DNA from: Eretmocerus hayati
Taxonomy: Eukaryota > Arthropoda > Insecta > Hymenoptera > Aphelinidae
Direction: 5' to 3'
NCBI GenBank assembly: GCA_029851415.1
Contig: CM056741.1
Location: 145,750,522-145,814,521, forward strand
Length of the DNA: 64,000 nucleotides
Both the position numbers and the translations under genes were made by a program. The number at the start of each line of letters is the position of its first letter. Within the stretch, counting starts at the first letter, position 1. Shown here piece by piece: positions 1 to 12,104 of this stretch. The notes beneath the pieces were generated by a model. The model ran no database searches. It saw nothing but the letters and a program-made list of their open reading frames with translations, and was not told the origin of the DNA.

Positions 1-880
1 GGCGGTGAGCTCGGGTCAGCCGCGTCACTTTGTATGCGCTGTGGCGACGACACGTAACGACATAACACATGACTTATCCCGTTGCATCGAGCCGAGCCTC
101 GGCCGACGAGTGTGACGAACTATTTTTGGCATAGCTCTCATCATATCCTGAATGTACTTATAAGTATAATGCAAATCTGGGGCTTGAGGTGTGCGAACAT
201 GGCTTTAAAGCTCGGTGTAAGCGCTGCGGCTGGACGGTCGGTGTACAAGAGTCGAGGCATTGATTAGCCGAAGCTCGATTCATCGCCGAGGTTATTGTGC
301 CTACGTAGACCACGTTAAGAAACCCATTCGTATGTGCGTGGGTCTGCTTCGAGCGACATGCGCGAATTACTATTATAGCGATTCCAATTGCGGACAGAAG
401 AAATAATACGAGTCTTTCAGAATTTCTTATCTGCCTAATGGTCTACGGCAAATCTTACGTGGATGACATGGTGTTGAAAAAGCTATTAGGTTTTCACTGT
501 GGCTCTATGCAGCGGTGAACAGATGCATCCCATTTGAGGAATACCAGGTGGTGGAATGAGAGGAATCATCTAATGGCAATACGTCGAGCAAGACGCTTTC
601 GATTCCGTGGCCGATTTCTGGATGATGATTAGAGTTCTTGTATTTGTATGTCATACATTGTGAAAATGGGTTATAGTGAACATATGGTTTGCGAGTTGCG
701 ACGTTCACTCAAGAGACTGGTTGGAGAAATTTTGTGGACAAAAGAAGTAGAATACGATACTTGTCTTAGATATTGAAAATATGTGGCATCATTTCATTAC
801 GGTTTGGGAAAGCAAATTTTCTACATCACTTCGCTCGCTGATTTTGTGAAATTTTACCGCGATGCTTGACGTTACTTGGG
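1..880. other. No recognisable gene
   Basis: The open frames here are short and lack recognisable motifs. The first 300 bases are more GC- and CpG-rich than the rest. I see no repeat end, exon or RNA gene that I can support. Confidence 0.5.
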
Positions 881-883
881 CTC

Positions 884-1106
884 ACCAGGAGAGTATTTCA
901 GATCCGAGTCACGGATTTGGCTGAAACTTTGGGAATATTCTTCTTTCAGCTTAGAACCTATATGTATGATAACATGCGCCTGTATGGACGATGTTTATGT
1001 TTATGTTTTTGTCTGTGGTTCGGAAACGCTTGAGTCTTTTGGTACTGAAATAGAAGACTGAGTTTCAGCCGAATCCGTGACCTGGATCTGGAACACTCTC
1101 CTAGTC
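884..1106. repeat. Palindromic MITE, CCAGGAGAGT family
   Basis: The left end CCAGGAGAGTATTTCAGATC is mirrored at the right end, where GGATCTGGAACACTCTCC is its near reverse complement. The phrase 'ggatttggctgaaac' near the left and 'gtttcagccgaatcc' near the right continue the inverted repeat. A fuller copy of the same family lies at 32798-33132, and partial copies lie near 11300, 57670 and 60400. No coding capacity. A non-autonomous, hairpin-forming element; the superfamily is not determined. Confidence 0.65.
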
Positions 1107-3385
1107 AGTCTTTCATTTTTTTCTTCGATCTTTGTGATTCAGACCATCTGGTGTTTGAACTCAGGATATTCGGTGAGTGGCGTGACGTTTTCTCCGTGTG
1201 TCTAACTTATCCCACTCGAGGTTTTTTATGCGTTTCGCACAACTTGCCGTGGAATTTTTTCCAGTATGTCTTGTTAGAATATGAAGAAGGGAACGTTTTG
1301 AACTGACCCAGAAATACCCGTGCTCCTTGGAGCAATTATATTGGTTTCCACTAATTCTGATTTTTTCCCATTCACTAGAGGCCATGCTAAACGAAATTCG
1401 TACAACCAATTTTGACGCACCTGGTCTCACTGTTTTGTCTTTGCTTTGACTGGAAAATGCCTTTTGCAGATTCGCAAATTTTTATTTCTAACCAATCTTT
1501 GAACGTTCAAAAAAGCAGTGAACTAATTGTGTCTCCATAGTCTTTATCTATACTTGCTCTCACCACGTGAGAAGTTTATCTCGCAAAAATGTTCCAAACG
1601 GATCAGAGAAAATTGCAAAATTAGCTAAGAAACTTTTCGGTCTGACGTCCGGATCTGAGAAATCTTACCAGTGGCGCATGTAATCTTATGGAATTAGGAC
1701 TCTCACATAGTGACAAATCAGGCACACCTTTTTGCAAATTCAGAAATGAAAATTTTTTGAAATCTCAACATAGCTTGAAATTGCCACTTCGCCGCGTACT
1801 CTAGTTTGTTCCCTAAATTTCCAAACTACTTTCAAAATAAGCTAAGCTAGATTTGAAAATATTGAAATCGGCCCAAGTTGTTAACAAACGAAAGGCAGTA
1901 AGGGCAAATCAGGCCCACCTACCTTAGATTTTGGACCGTGTGGTGAATGCGAATGCCTCAGACCGTGAAATGAGAAATGAAATATAAACATGCAACTTCA
2001 TAGATGAGGCTTTTTAAAACATTTCTAATCATGTGAATATTTCTGGGATTTGATGCGCCCTGCTGCAATGATGGAGAATTTCAGAGTATTCTTATCGCAA
2101 TATTACTGATCAGAGAGTAATAATTTGTAAGTATCGGATCTGTAATTTTAGGATGAGAAAATTGCAAATGATTCGTACGTCAAACGATATGCATCTTACT
2201 TTGCATATCTATTTAATTTTATCAACGACGAGACACCGGTCCGGTGGAATCCTCGGCGATTTACTTACTTTTTGTCAGCAACGTCTCATATCAAGCTGCT
2301 TTTCTCTCCAATAAAATAAAATGTTGTAACCGGGGATTGCAAATGCTTGCCAGATTATTCTAGCTACCACACCAAAGTAATAAAAAGTGCAAAAGAGTAA
2401 GATCCAAGCTTGTGAGAATTATTACACGCAACAAAAGCTGAAATTCTACGGTTTATCAGATTTTTACGGATCAATAGCTTGATTCGTTACTGTATCGTCA
2501 AATCTTGATCTATTTGCGTGTTCTAAAGCTTAAATTGTTCGTAATAGTCACAGCTAGGTGACCTAATAATTTATTTGGCAAAATCAATTGTTTACACAAA
2601 GTTATAAACAAATTATGGTCAAAAAATGATATTTTGAATCTGAAAATTTTGAATAGGTCAATGCTCCTACCTGTTGACCTGTGTGGTAGTAGATTTTTCT
2701 TATGAGTGATTTCCGATAGAAAAATAGTATATCCAAGTGTCTGAACACTTATATACTCGAAAATAAATTCTCAAATAATTTTTCTTGGAAATTGAAAAAT
2801 GAAGATTTTTATGGTTGAAATATCGTTATATTCAGATATTCATGGGGATATAGGGTTCATAGTTGGAATGATAATTGTCTAGGAATATTAATAATATAGC
2901 ATAGCCGTATATTGTCCAAATTTAAATTATAGTACTTGAGAAAAAATGGCATATTTGAATTTTAGAAAGCTTCTAAACATCTCCAATCCCACCGTGTGAA
3001 ACGGAGTACATGAGTTATGCTCAGAAGGAGCTAATTTTCTTGATTTTGATATTCTTCTCGGCCTGGTGAATTCACTTCACGTGAATATGCCTCTGTACCT
3101 CGTAAACTGATTCAGAGTGTTCTGTGAACATTCCAAAACAAAAAAGATTGTCTATGGGCTGTCTTTACATAGATACAGGCCCTTGCTGCTGAATTGAACT
3201 TTTTCTGATCTTGAGTGATTTTAAAAAATTACTCTACTGATTTTAATTGATTTTAGCACGACACCAACCTTGATTTTACTTGGAGTGCTAAAGTATCCGT
3301 ACACATTAACCCTTTTGGTAGCGCTGCCGGTCGCCTTGATAATGGGTTTTCTTAGAAGACAAGACAGGCTAAAAATTCCGTGTAA
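1107..3385. other. AT-rich sequence without recognisable features
   Basis: No long open frame on either strand and no clear terminal repeats. I see nothing here that I can annotate. Confidence 0.45.
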
Positions 3386-4160
3386 TTGAAAAAAATGACT
3401 TTTGGCTCGTCAAAATTACAATCTACGCACAGAATTTACAGCCTGGTTCGGGTTCAGCTTTGGGCGGCGAGCCAGGTGCATTCCCACCCTCGCGAATTAA
3501 TACCCATTATTTTGCCCAGATTTCGCTATCCAGCGTGGACACGCGTAAATCTGGGCCGCGGCACTTATCACCTATTCACCCTGGGAACCAGAGGTGAATT
3601 TTCACATACACTATATCTTTGCACCATTTTCACTTTACTTACATTTTTGTTTAACTATTCAATTCTTGAATAACTGTTCAAGTGGAGGCGCTCGCTGACA
3701 AGCGAGGACCTGGTGCGGCAAAATTGCTTTGGGCGGCTTGGCTGCTATGCGGCAGGATATGGAATCCTCAGGCCCCCAAGTATGGCTCGGCTGGATGGCA
3801 AACTGGAGCTAAGCGATGACTTTAGAGAGACTTCCTATTTCTTCGGAAACCAGAAGAATAAGTGCTTGTCGCACCCGGTCCTCGCTGCTGCGATACCTCA
3901 GCCGTTTGACGAGCACCCCCACTTGACCCATATATTAGGTGGCTGGAACTTCAGCGGCCCGTATATTACTCGACACACAAATATCCGATATGTATTGAAC
4001 TATCGGCGATTTGAAAAACTACAAAAGTGTGTGCTTGCGTGCAAGTATGTGATTGTCTGTGAAAATGACTCTTACGGGGGAAATACCCTACTCTACAGCT
4101 TTTGCTATATATACATAGATCTATATGTATGTTACAACGAAAACCCATGCGTGCGGTAAG
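3386..4160 (+). other. GC-richer block with two short open frames (95 and 148 codons), function unknown
   Basis: Open frames run 3386-3673 and 3713-4159 in a block clearly richer in GC than its AT-rich surroundings. Neither protein shows a domain I recognise. The composition step could mean a degraded retrotransposon tail or an exon of an unknown gene. I see no start context, splice sites or poly(A) signal that would decide it. Confidence 0.2.
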
Positions 4161-4545
4161 CAATAAAATATCAAAATGCAATAAAAAAGCAGCAGTTCAA
4201 GCTAAGGGTTAGTTCACATAATAATGATACGTGAAATTATTGTTTTTATGAAATGATAGATAATGATTGATTCTACTTACATGGTTGATCTGCATAAAAG
4301 CTCTGGAGATCGACTGTTATATATCTATGTAACTAACGTTCAAAATTTACAGCGGGATTCCATACCTTACAAATTTTCTGATCTCTCCGGAGTGCAATTG
4401 TCTTCCTTATTCTGACCCTCTTGTATGACTTTCCTGCCAAGGGGCCAGCCAAAAGTTGTCTCGAAATGTCCACATGGATTTTCTTCGGAGCTTCCTCAGG
4501 AAAGTCCAAAAATATCTCGTGGAAATCGACTCAAGAAAACTCACT

Positions 4546-5751
4546 CACAAGGGGGACGCCGATTTGCGAGTCCTGAATCTTGACGAAATCTTGGAAATCA
4601 TCCTGTTTTGGTGGGAAGTGCAGGTATCCAAAAGATTTCCATCTTTTCTAGGCCTTTCATCTCCAAATCAGCCAACGTGATAAGCATTGCCCATATAAGC
4701 CCATGTTGAAATGACACATACATTAGGGTGACACTTATTTCCCGACCCCCCCCCCCCCCCCCCGATCCTTCGCGCACGTGCGGATATTTCAATTTCAAGA
4801 TGAAACTAGATCGATAAAATTTTTTTCAGATTTTTAAAGGTAGCCTATATAGTGCCCATTTTGACATACATTTTCGATATTTTGGCAGTTTTGAAACGTT
4901 TTTCGACAAAGTTCGTCAGCTTTACTTGGCAAGCACTTGCAATACAAGTATAATGAAGCAAACCGAGCTGAATAACATTGATTGGGATGGTCTTAGGAAA
5001 CTTTCAACGCACGGAGCGGTTAGTTTAAGTTGAATACAAGGGCCAGAGTGGGGTCAGAACGGCAGAAATACTGTCCTAAAATCACTTTTTATCGCAGTTT
5101 TCGGGTTCTCCTGCGCATGCGTGATTTTCTACGGTTTTGATAATATTTTTAATCGATAGCCCGTGCAATTTCCTTCAAAATGACCACTGCCAAAAGTCGA
5201 TTCGATGTAATGGGACCGGAGTAGTGAATCATTTTTGATGAGGTGAAGTCCAAGATGGAAATCCGTGCAAATTGGTCGGGATCGCCTGCGATGCTTTTGA
5301 TTTTGTCCAGCGTGTTTCTCGGGTTTCCCTGCGTCGAATCGACTTCGCCAACGGGTCATTTTGAAGGAAATTGTCTGAGCTATCGAAGTGAGTAGGCTAC
5401 GAAGTGGTAAGTCGATGGTGAGCTATGGGACATTGAACATTTGATAGTTTTCAATCGAATAAAAAAGTGTTTTCAACTGGGCTATCTGTAAGAATCTGAA
5501 AAAAATTTTATCGATCTAGTTTTATCTTGAATTGAAATATCCGCACGTGCGCGAAGGATCCAGGGGGGTCGGGAAATAAGTGTCACCCTAATATACATAT
5601 ATTGGCAATGCTAACCTCCATGGCTGTATCTCAAGATAGAAGGCCCGTTGGACGAAACCCTCTTTGGTACCTCCATTTCTCACCAAAACAAGAAGATTCC
5701 CTAATTTTCGTCAAGATCCAGGACCAACAAGGTTGGTGTTCCCCTTGTTAG
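4546..5751. repeat. Palindromic MITE split by a second MITE
   Basis: The outer arms read 'cacaaggggga...' at 4547 and '...tccccttgtta' at 5750, and both contain the phrase 'cttgacgaaa' or its complement. The middle carries 'cattgcccatata', as in the uninterrupted relative at 22080-22415. The arms are separated by a complete unrelated MITE at 4726-5588, so this element is older than its insert. Confidence 0.65.
4726..5588. mobile_element. TA-flanked MITE, GGGTGACAC termini
   Basis: Terminal inverted repeats GGGTGACACTTATTTCCC... and ...GGGAAATAAGTGTCACCC are flanked by TA on both sides (4724-4725 and 5589-5590), the Tc1/mariner-type target signature. The repeat continues inward through a C-tract/G-tract pair and 'cgcgcacgtgcggatatttcaa' or its complement, for roughly 90 bp. 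No transposase frame. The related ends at 60669-61609 also begin TA|GGGTG. Confidence 0.75.
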
Positions 5752-5939
5752 TCTCGAACTCAGTGATCACTAATAATTTTGTATGTTAAGTTACAACTTC
5801 GAGAAAAGCATGCTCGAAAATGGATATGAGTTGAGATCACCTGTGTAGTTTCGAATCCTAAAAAAAATAAACGAAGTGAAACAGCTAGATTTCCGCATGT
5901 CGCCTTTGGCACTATTGATTTTAATTTGATACCTGATTG

Positions 5940-6250
5940 ATTTTTTACATCAAAAAGTACTTGCTGTGTAATACACCAAGTACTCTGCAGAAACGCTCAT
6001 GGCTCCTGTACGCGGGCTGGTTCCTCATAGTCGATTCGACAAATCCATCTCCGACACTTCTATTTATCGAGGCGAAGTGTACGAAGAGCAAATTTTACAT
6101 CTTCACTGGACCCACAGACCAAGCTGGATTCCGAACCACCAAAACAGCGGTCTCAGTGGTGCCGGCTCCGGAATCGAACCCCCGACCTTTCGATTGAAAG
6201 TCGAGAGCTCTAACCGATCTGCCTACAGATATTGCCACGCAGTTTTCCCA
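5940..6250 (-). repeat. tRNA-derived SINE
   Basis: On the minus strand there is a perfect RNA polymerase III B box, GGTTCGATTCC, near 6170. About 40 bases upstream is a tRNA-like A-box segment (GGCAGATCGGTTAGAGC). The head resembles a degenerate tRNA with an anticodon-loop-like CTTTCAA, but the arms do not pair fully and no mature acceptor stem forms. It is followed by an unrelated body of about 200 bp. That combination points to a tRNA-derived SINE, not a functional tRNA gene. Family unknown. Confidence 0.55.
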
Positions 6251-6259
6251 CGTCGTATT

Positions 6260-9100
6260 CTTATGCTGACCTTTTTAATTGATGATGCGACTTTTGTCAA
6301 GGGCATTGCTCTATTGCCCTTTCAGTAATTTGGCATTGAATGAATATCCAAGCAAATAGATCCATCCATCAAAATGCATGTGAATACCAAAGATATATAT
6401 AGTCACGTTGTAATTAGATCAGACATTGTAAGACTACACAATGATACAGCCGTGGAAGAAGTCTTGACCCATTCAGACTCTTATTATTTACATTGATCAA
6501 TTGTCACCATTTTGGGATCGCAACTAGAGCGACAACTGTCGGACTGTCGGCCGTCTGCATAGCAAGCTTGATCGACGGTGGACCATCGGTATGGTTCTCC
6601 AAACGCCCGAAAAAAACGTGAATACCTCGGAATCCCGAGGTCCGACGAAATAGTCATACTTGGCACGCGCTCTCTCGTACTTGGATCTGTGCAACAAGCT
6701 AGGGTTGATACGTGCAACGCTCTTGAGCGATGCAGTGCAGCATTACACCTATTGTTGTCGCTCGCGATATGTCAGTCATCCCAGCGTGAAAATTTGCCAT
6801 TGTCTAGCTCCCCTGTGAGCCTTCGCCACGAATTCATCGAAAATCATAGTCTGGCATACGTATATAGGCGGAACAATGACGCCCGATCGCAGCCGATTAT
6901 AACGACACTTTGAAAATTGGAAAAAAAATCGCACCGCGTCATACAGAATTGACCTAATTGTCGAGCGGATCTATACTGAATCTATGGGACAAACAAGCAC
7001 CTCATACAAGGAGATAATATAGAAGTTCTAATACATGTCGTTTTAGCATTACATTGTTCTTTCGAGCGATCGCGGGCGGGTATAGAATACCGATCTGCTT
7101 CCGGTGTACGACAATATATATGCAGCTCTCGGATCGAGGCGTGGTGCGGACGCATTGCCTCTCGGAGCGACAATTCCGGGCCACTTTCTTCTCTTTTTTT
7201 TTGTTCACGATTCAACAACACACATATTGTTTGTTCTTACACGTGGATTGTCAAGTTTTCCCAAGCGTGGGTTAGTACACTCGCTATACAATATTTTAGC
7301 GAGTATAAATGCCAATGAGGACTCTACTCGAATTTCATTATGCTGTCTCGAAAAATGATAAAATGATTTCGAAATAATTGGGTCGACAGCGCTCGCTCGC
7401 TAAGCACGAAACTCGTTACGGTAATCATACACACGTGTATATGAAAGCCAGAGGCCTTGTAGAATATTTTGCGAGAAAGTGTATCTACTCGGGCGTTCAT
7501 CATTGTTCCTGATAAGCCATTGTTAATGCGCATATTTGCGTTAATATTATCTTGATATGCCAACTCTGCGTGCAACACTTTGTTATTATTTATTTATGAG
7601 ATCCCTACCGTGTCGAATTTACATATTTTCGTGTAATCATTTTAGAGAGCTGAAAATAATTCATTTTGGCAATTTCAATCCTTTAGAATTGTAAAAAGTA
7701 TACACACGACTGTCACCCGCTTGCGGTTGTGAGAGAATTTTCAGGAAATTTCACCTCTTGACTGGAGAGTGCTTGCACAGGAAACAATTGTGAACCAGCA
7801 TCACCGTTCGGACTATTATTTCAGGATGCTTGCGTTAGAAAGTTGAAAAACAAAGTTGACAGCGCGAGAGCTGCGCGTTGTCATAACTTTTTGTCCCGCA
7901 GCAGCAATTATAAATTCAAGTATCAAATTTACTTTCATAGAATTTGAATAATTGATATCATGTTTTAAATGGGTCAATTTTGATGTTGACCATGGTTATT
8001 AGCAAACGCGGTTGAATCTCAAGCGCGAATCGAGAAATTACATTTGCGTGTCAACAATATGGTAATCAAGCACGATTAGAATGCATTTGGTTCGCTTCGC
8101 CAATTGAATTATACCGTGAAATTTACAGTTGTATTCGGATCACGTAGACTTGGCATATTATCCATCGCTTGTTGATACACACCCACACCAAAATGAAAAC
8201 GCGCAGCGGGGTAGCGATCGTTTATATACGCCGCGCTTCATCGAGCTTTCACGTCGCTCCGAGCGCAATCTATTGAGGGTCACGGAATATGGCTATAATA
8301 CCGTCATAATCACGATCACTTTATATAATTATAACAGCTCGCAATTCGAAGCCCGGGTTTGAATAGACAATGGCAATTGAGTTGAAAGAAAAGAAGAGAA
8401 AAACCGTCGCATTACCGTTCATCAAGCTAGGTATAGCGAGAGCAATAAAATTGGCGCAAGCCGGTATATTTATCGGTGCTAATGGCATATTCTCGCTTGC
8501 ACAAAAGCTCGTCTATTCAGAGCCGAGAGATGCATGAGGTATAGGAAGTGCGAAAGTGAGAGTGAGAAAGAGAGAGATTGCTAAGATAAACATTTGGTCC
8601 ATCACACATGCCTGCATGCATGCGTGCAATCGAAGCGTTAAATTGCAAGGAATGAGATGCATCTCGTTTTCTACTCCATGGAGAGAGAACGAAAGTTGCT
8701 ATGAATGCATCAAAGGTTCTGCGATGCACTGACCCCCGCGAGCATTGACACCCTCATTGCCGCACGTTCATTCGATCGGTTTATTGAGACAGCGATGAGT
8801 AGATTGGACAAAGAAAACATTCCTTTGACGGACGTGTAATGATTGGGCGAACAGGGCGATTTCTAACGAGTAGTTCTGGTAGGTTTGTAGTGAACATATT
8901 ATCGAATAACTCTAAGTTTCGACAACTCCATCTAGGTTCATAATGCAATTTAGTTTTCATTTCTATTTTGGAATTCTCATCGCTTATACAGTCACCTGTT
9001 GTCTGCATTATAGACATTATATATTTTTGATTAAAAACAGCGATCGAGGCGCTATCTTGCGATCAAATTGATGCATTGTAAATATAAAATCAACTTAATA
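6260..9100. other. Long stretch with few repeats and no recognised gene
   Basis: Unlike most of the window, this 2.8 kb shows no obvious palindromic MITE. Open frames are short (111 codons at most) and none carries a motif I know. It includes several CpG-containing segments (around 6590-6660, 7060-7150 and 8200-8270). It could hold regulatory DNA or a non-coding exon, but nothing in the sequence proves that. Confidence 0.35.
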
Positions 9101-9340
9101 ACAGAGAATGGAGTGTGATGTGTACCCACGTACGAATGATTTTTCTGCAAATTTAAAATAAGTATCATCAGGAAAGGTGCAAAATTGAGCTCATGAAGTT
9201 TCAAGAAAATTTTTGATTTTACAGAGATACATTCCTGCAACTTCATGAGCTCAATTTTGCATGTTTTCTCATGATACTTTTTTCGAAATTTGCAGAAAAA
9301 TTATCCACGCGTGAGTTTATATCGCACTTCCGTTCTCTGT
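9101..9340. repeat. 240-bp palindromic MITE
   Basis: The sequence folds on itself: 'acagagaatgg' at 9101 pairs with 'ccgttctctgt' at 9340, and 'gagctcatgaagtt' near 9190 pairs with 'aacttcatgagctc' near 9240. No coding capacity. Unclassified inverted-repeat element. Confidence 0.65.
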
Positions 9341-9432
9341 TTTTAGTTTTACTGAAATTCACGAGAAACCAATTTGACCGCAAGATGGCGCCCTGATCTC
9401 TGTTTCAAGGCTAAAAAGGCGAGAAATGAAAC

Positions 9433-10390
9433 AATTAGCCTGGGATCCGAGCAGGGTTCCGTAGCATCTTGGAGGTCGCCGGGTAAGACTTGGTGATTCC
9501 GATATTTCAAGACCTGCTGAATCCGATTTTCGATGGTGCAAAGTCGCCCGAGTGGTCAAAGAATTGTTATCAACAAATTTTTATAAGCAAATGAAAAATT
9601 TGATGGATCGGCGGGAGAAAATTGTTTTTATGGTTTTTGGGTGATTTTGCGTCGAAAAAGCTTCCTGCCAATTGTCATGAAAATGCGTAGTTTTCCCGCA
9701 ATCAATTCCCAAAGTTTGTCAAAATTCGATTTTTGCAATATACAGATTGTTGCTGCTCGGTTGCAAATTAAAATTTTTTGATGCACCATGGCTTAAATTA
9801 CTCTCTGAAGCCTCTTCAATCAGAAGGGATGATAAGTCTGGCAGAAAACTGCTCAAGGACAATGCAACAATGGTGAGAGCATATTAAATGATCGCTTCAT
9901 TTCCATTACGCCGAAGAAAATTGTATGGGAAACATGGGGTTGTTCTCGCTCACGTTGCACACAAGGTAAGCCATTTTCCGCCACATTCATCATCCCTACT
10001 CATTAAAGAGGCTTCAAAGAGTAATTTAAGCCATGGTACGTTGAAAAATTTTGAATTGCAATCGAGCAGCAACAATCTGAGTATTGCAAAAATCGACTTT
10101 TTTCAAACTTTGGAGATTCATTGCAGAAAAACTACGCGTTTTAATGGAAAATGTCAGGAGGCCTTTTCGACGCAAAATCACCCAAAAACCATAAAAAAAA
10201 TTTCTCCCGCCGATCCATCAAATTTTTCATTTGTTTATAAAAATTTGTGATTGACAATTTTTCGACCACTCGGGCGACTATGCACCATCAAAAATCGAAT
10301 TGAGGGGGTCAAAATACACCGGAATCACAAAGTTTTACCCGGCGACCTCCAAGATGCTCCGGAACCCTGCTCGGCTCCCGGACTAAATTG
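9433..10390. repeat. Fold-back element of about 950 bp
   Basis: The left arm starts near TAGCCTGGGATCCGAGCAGG and is mirrored by '...cctgctcggctcccggacta' near 10385. The arms run about 400 bp each, passing through matched phrases such as 'cttggaggtcgccgggtaa', 'ccactcgggcga' and 'cggcgggagaaa', with a spacer around 9840-9990. Open frames inside follow the arms and are not genes. Confidence 0.7.
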
Positions 10391-10989
10391 AAAAGGGTTC
10401 TTCTCAGAAATGCTTCCGTGGCACACAACCAAAAAGCACGGAAAAGTTGAAAATGACCTTCCCAGTTCCTCATCAAGTACAAATGTCAAGATTCTCATTT
10501 CAGCTCCCCGAGTGCATGCATCATCAGAAATCTCAAGAAAAACCTTGAAAAGGTATTGCTATTCCAAAGTCCATAAGTTGAGAGAGCGAGGCGTGTCAAA
10601 AAAAGCATTGCATTCTCCTGTCATATTGCGGGTAGTATTTCAGGTATGGAAAAGATGTTTGGAAGGCCAAGATGTTTTTCACCCATCGTAGGTGTGACTC
10701 TCGTTATTCTCAGGTTCCTGCAGATGCCGTCTAACATCTCTCTATTGGATACACTCTTAATTATTTTCTCTGATTCGCGCATTTCTCAATTACCACATAG
10801 GCTCTGAAAGTCTGTTTCTTAAACGTCGTGAATTCTTTCCTTTGTATTTTGATAAGTATGCTCACGTTTTGCATCCGTTACTAGTATTTTAGTTGCTCAG
10901 CAAAGTGTTTTTGCCTCTACCAAATACAGTTGGAGTCTTTGGAATTTGGTATTTTCGTCCTCTGTAATAATCGATACACCATCCGCAAG

Positions 10990-11185
10990 CAGGGGCGTTC
11001 CCAGAGACCAACTTTGGGGGGGGGGGCGGTTTTGACTGTCGGGGGGGGGGGGGCGGTCAATGCAAAAATCAATGTTGCGCGCGCTCACGCGCGCGCGTTT
11101 TCCTATCTCTCTTGTGCAAAATTTTTGGCTTTGGAGGGGGGGGGGGGGGGGGTCGCCCCTACCGACCCCCCTTGGGCCGCGCCTG
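10990..11185. mobile_element. hAT-type MITE with 8-bp target duplication
   Basis: The element begins CAGGGGCGTTCCCAGAG and ends CTTGGGCCGCGCCTG. It is flanked by perfect 8-bp duplications TCCGCAAG at 10982-10989 and 11186-11193, the hAT signature. The interior has several long G tracts and a 'gcgcgcgcgttttcctatctc' phrase shared, in inverse orientation, with the copy at 25217-25366. It has no transposase. Its CAGGGGCG end resembles the putative right end of the autonomous hAT at about 17159 (complement CAGGGGCGTCAC). Confidence 0.85.
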
Positions 11186-11193
11186 TCCGCAAG

Positions 11194-11938
11194 GTGATCT
11201 CCTCATCTGTCTTTTGACCGATTCAGGTATCATCCAGTACCAGAACATGATGTAAAAGACGAATTCAAATACTGCAAGCTTTGATGATATATTTAGATGG
11301 AGTCCAGTTAAGGGTTTCGGACTCTGAGTTTGGCTGAAACTTTGGTCATCTCCTTCCAGTGCGATGATATCCATTCGCAAGCCGTAGAAATGCACGCTCT
11401 GACGACTCCGAGCTTATATATTACACCCAAAGGAATCGCAGTACCCATACACTATAGTTTAAGGAAGTTATCTTGTGAAATTAAAAGATAACAGAATGCT
11501 TTGCAACTTAGTGGAAAATTGATCCAAGTATTCGTGAACATCCGTGCAAGATCTCAGGAGGATTGACCGTTTCGTTCCAGAGCTTTAGCCGTCACAAAAT
11601 TGGGTGTTTCGATCATTTTCAACACTGCGCTTATGGGGAGGGGGGGGGAGCACATGGAACGGTACACATTTTGGTCTTAACTCTCTCTACAAATATTTTC
11701 TTCAAGTCCGCTCGATTTTGACTGTCTGGTTTTTTCGTGTCAGAAAGAAATGAAGAAGAATCGCATCTATTTCTCAAAATAGATTCATGATCAAGATTTC
11801 TACAACTCATGGACGCCCGCAAGTCCCAATCAAATAAGAAATGATCCGTACTACGATTAATGTTTTCATTAACCAAGCATAGCTCGCACATCATAAGATG
11901 TGCGTGGTTCTAAGGGTCATGGGTTAAGAGGATGTCGG
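11194..11938. other. MITE fragments, no gene
   Basis: Around 11270-11350 there is a fragment of the CCAGGAGAGT MITE family ('gagtttggctgaaac'). Around 11520-11640 there is a single arm related to the palindrome at 21639-21957 ('ggattgaccgtttcgttcc', 'gcgcttatg'). No coding signal recognised. Confidence 0.45.
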
Positions 11939-12104
11939 ATACCGACATTGTCGAGTTTTCGGATTTCTCGATGAATTTTCGAGATATCGGGATTCTACTA
12001 AGTAACGCCGATTCTGTATGGCTCATAGAATCGGCGTTACTTGTTAGATTTTTGATATCTCAAAAATTCATCGAGAAATACGAAAACTCGATCATGTCGG
12101 TAAC
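11939..12104. repeat. 166-bp hairpin repeat
   Basis: 'taccgacattgtcgagtttt' at the left pairs with 'aaaactcgatcatgtcggta' at the right, and the centre contains a second perfect hairpin 'aagtaacgccgattct...agaatcggcgttactt'. Non-coding, unclassified. Confidence 0.65.

Noticed and set aside
3386..4181. Open frames of 95, 148 and 71 codons as protein genes
   Set aside because: No recognisable domain, no splice or poly(A) context, and overlapping frames on both strands. Kept only as an unassigned GC-richer block.
6140..6235. Functional tRNA gene on the minus strand
   Set aside because: Good B box, but acceptor, anticodon and T stems do not pair properly. A SINE head fits better.
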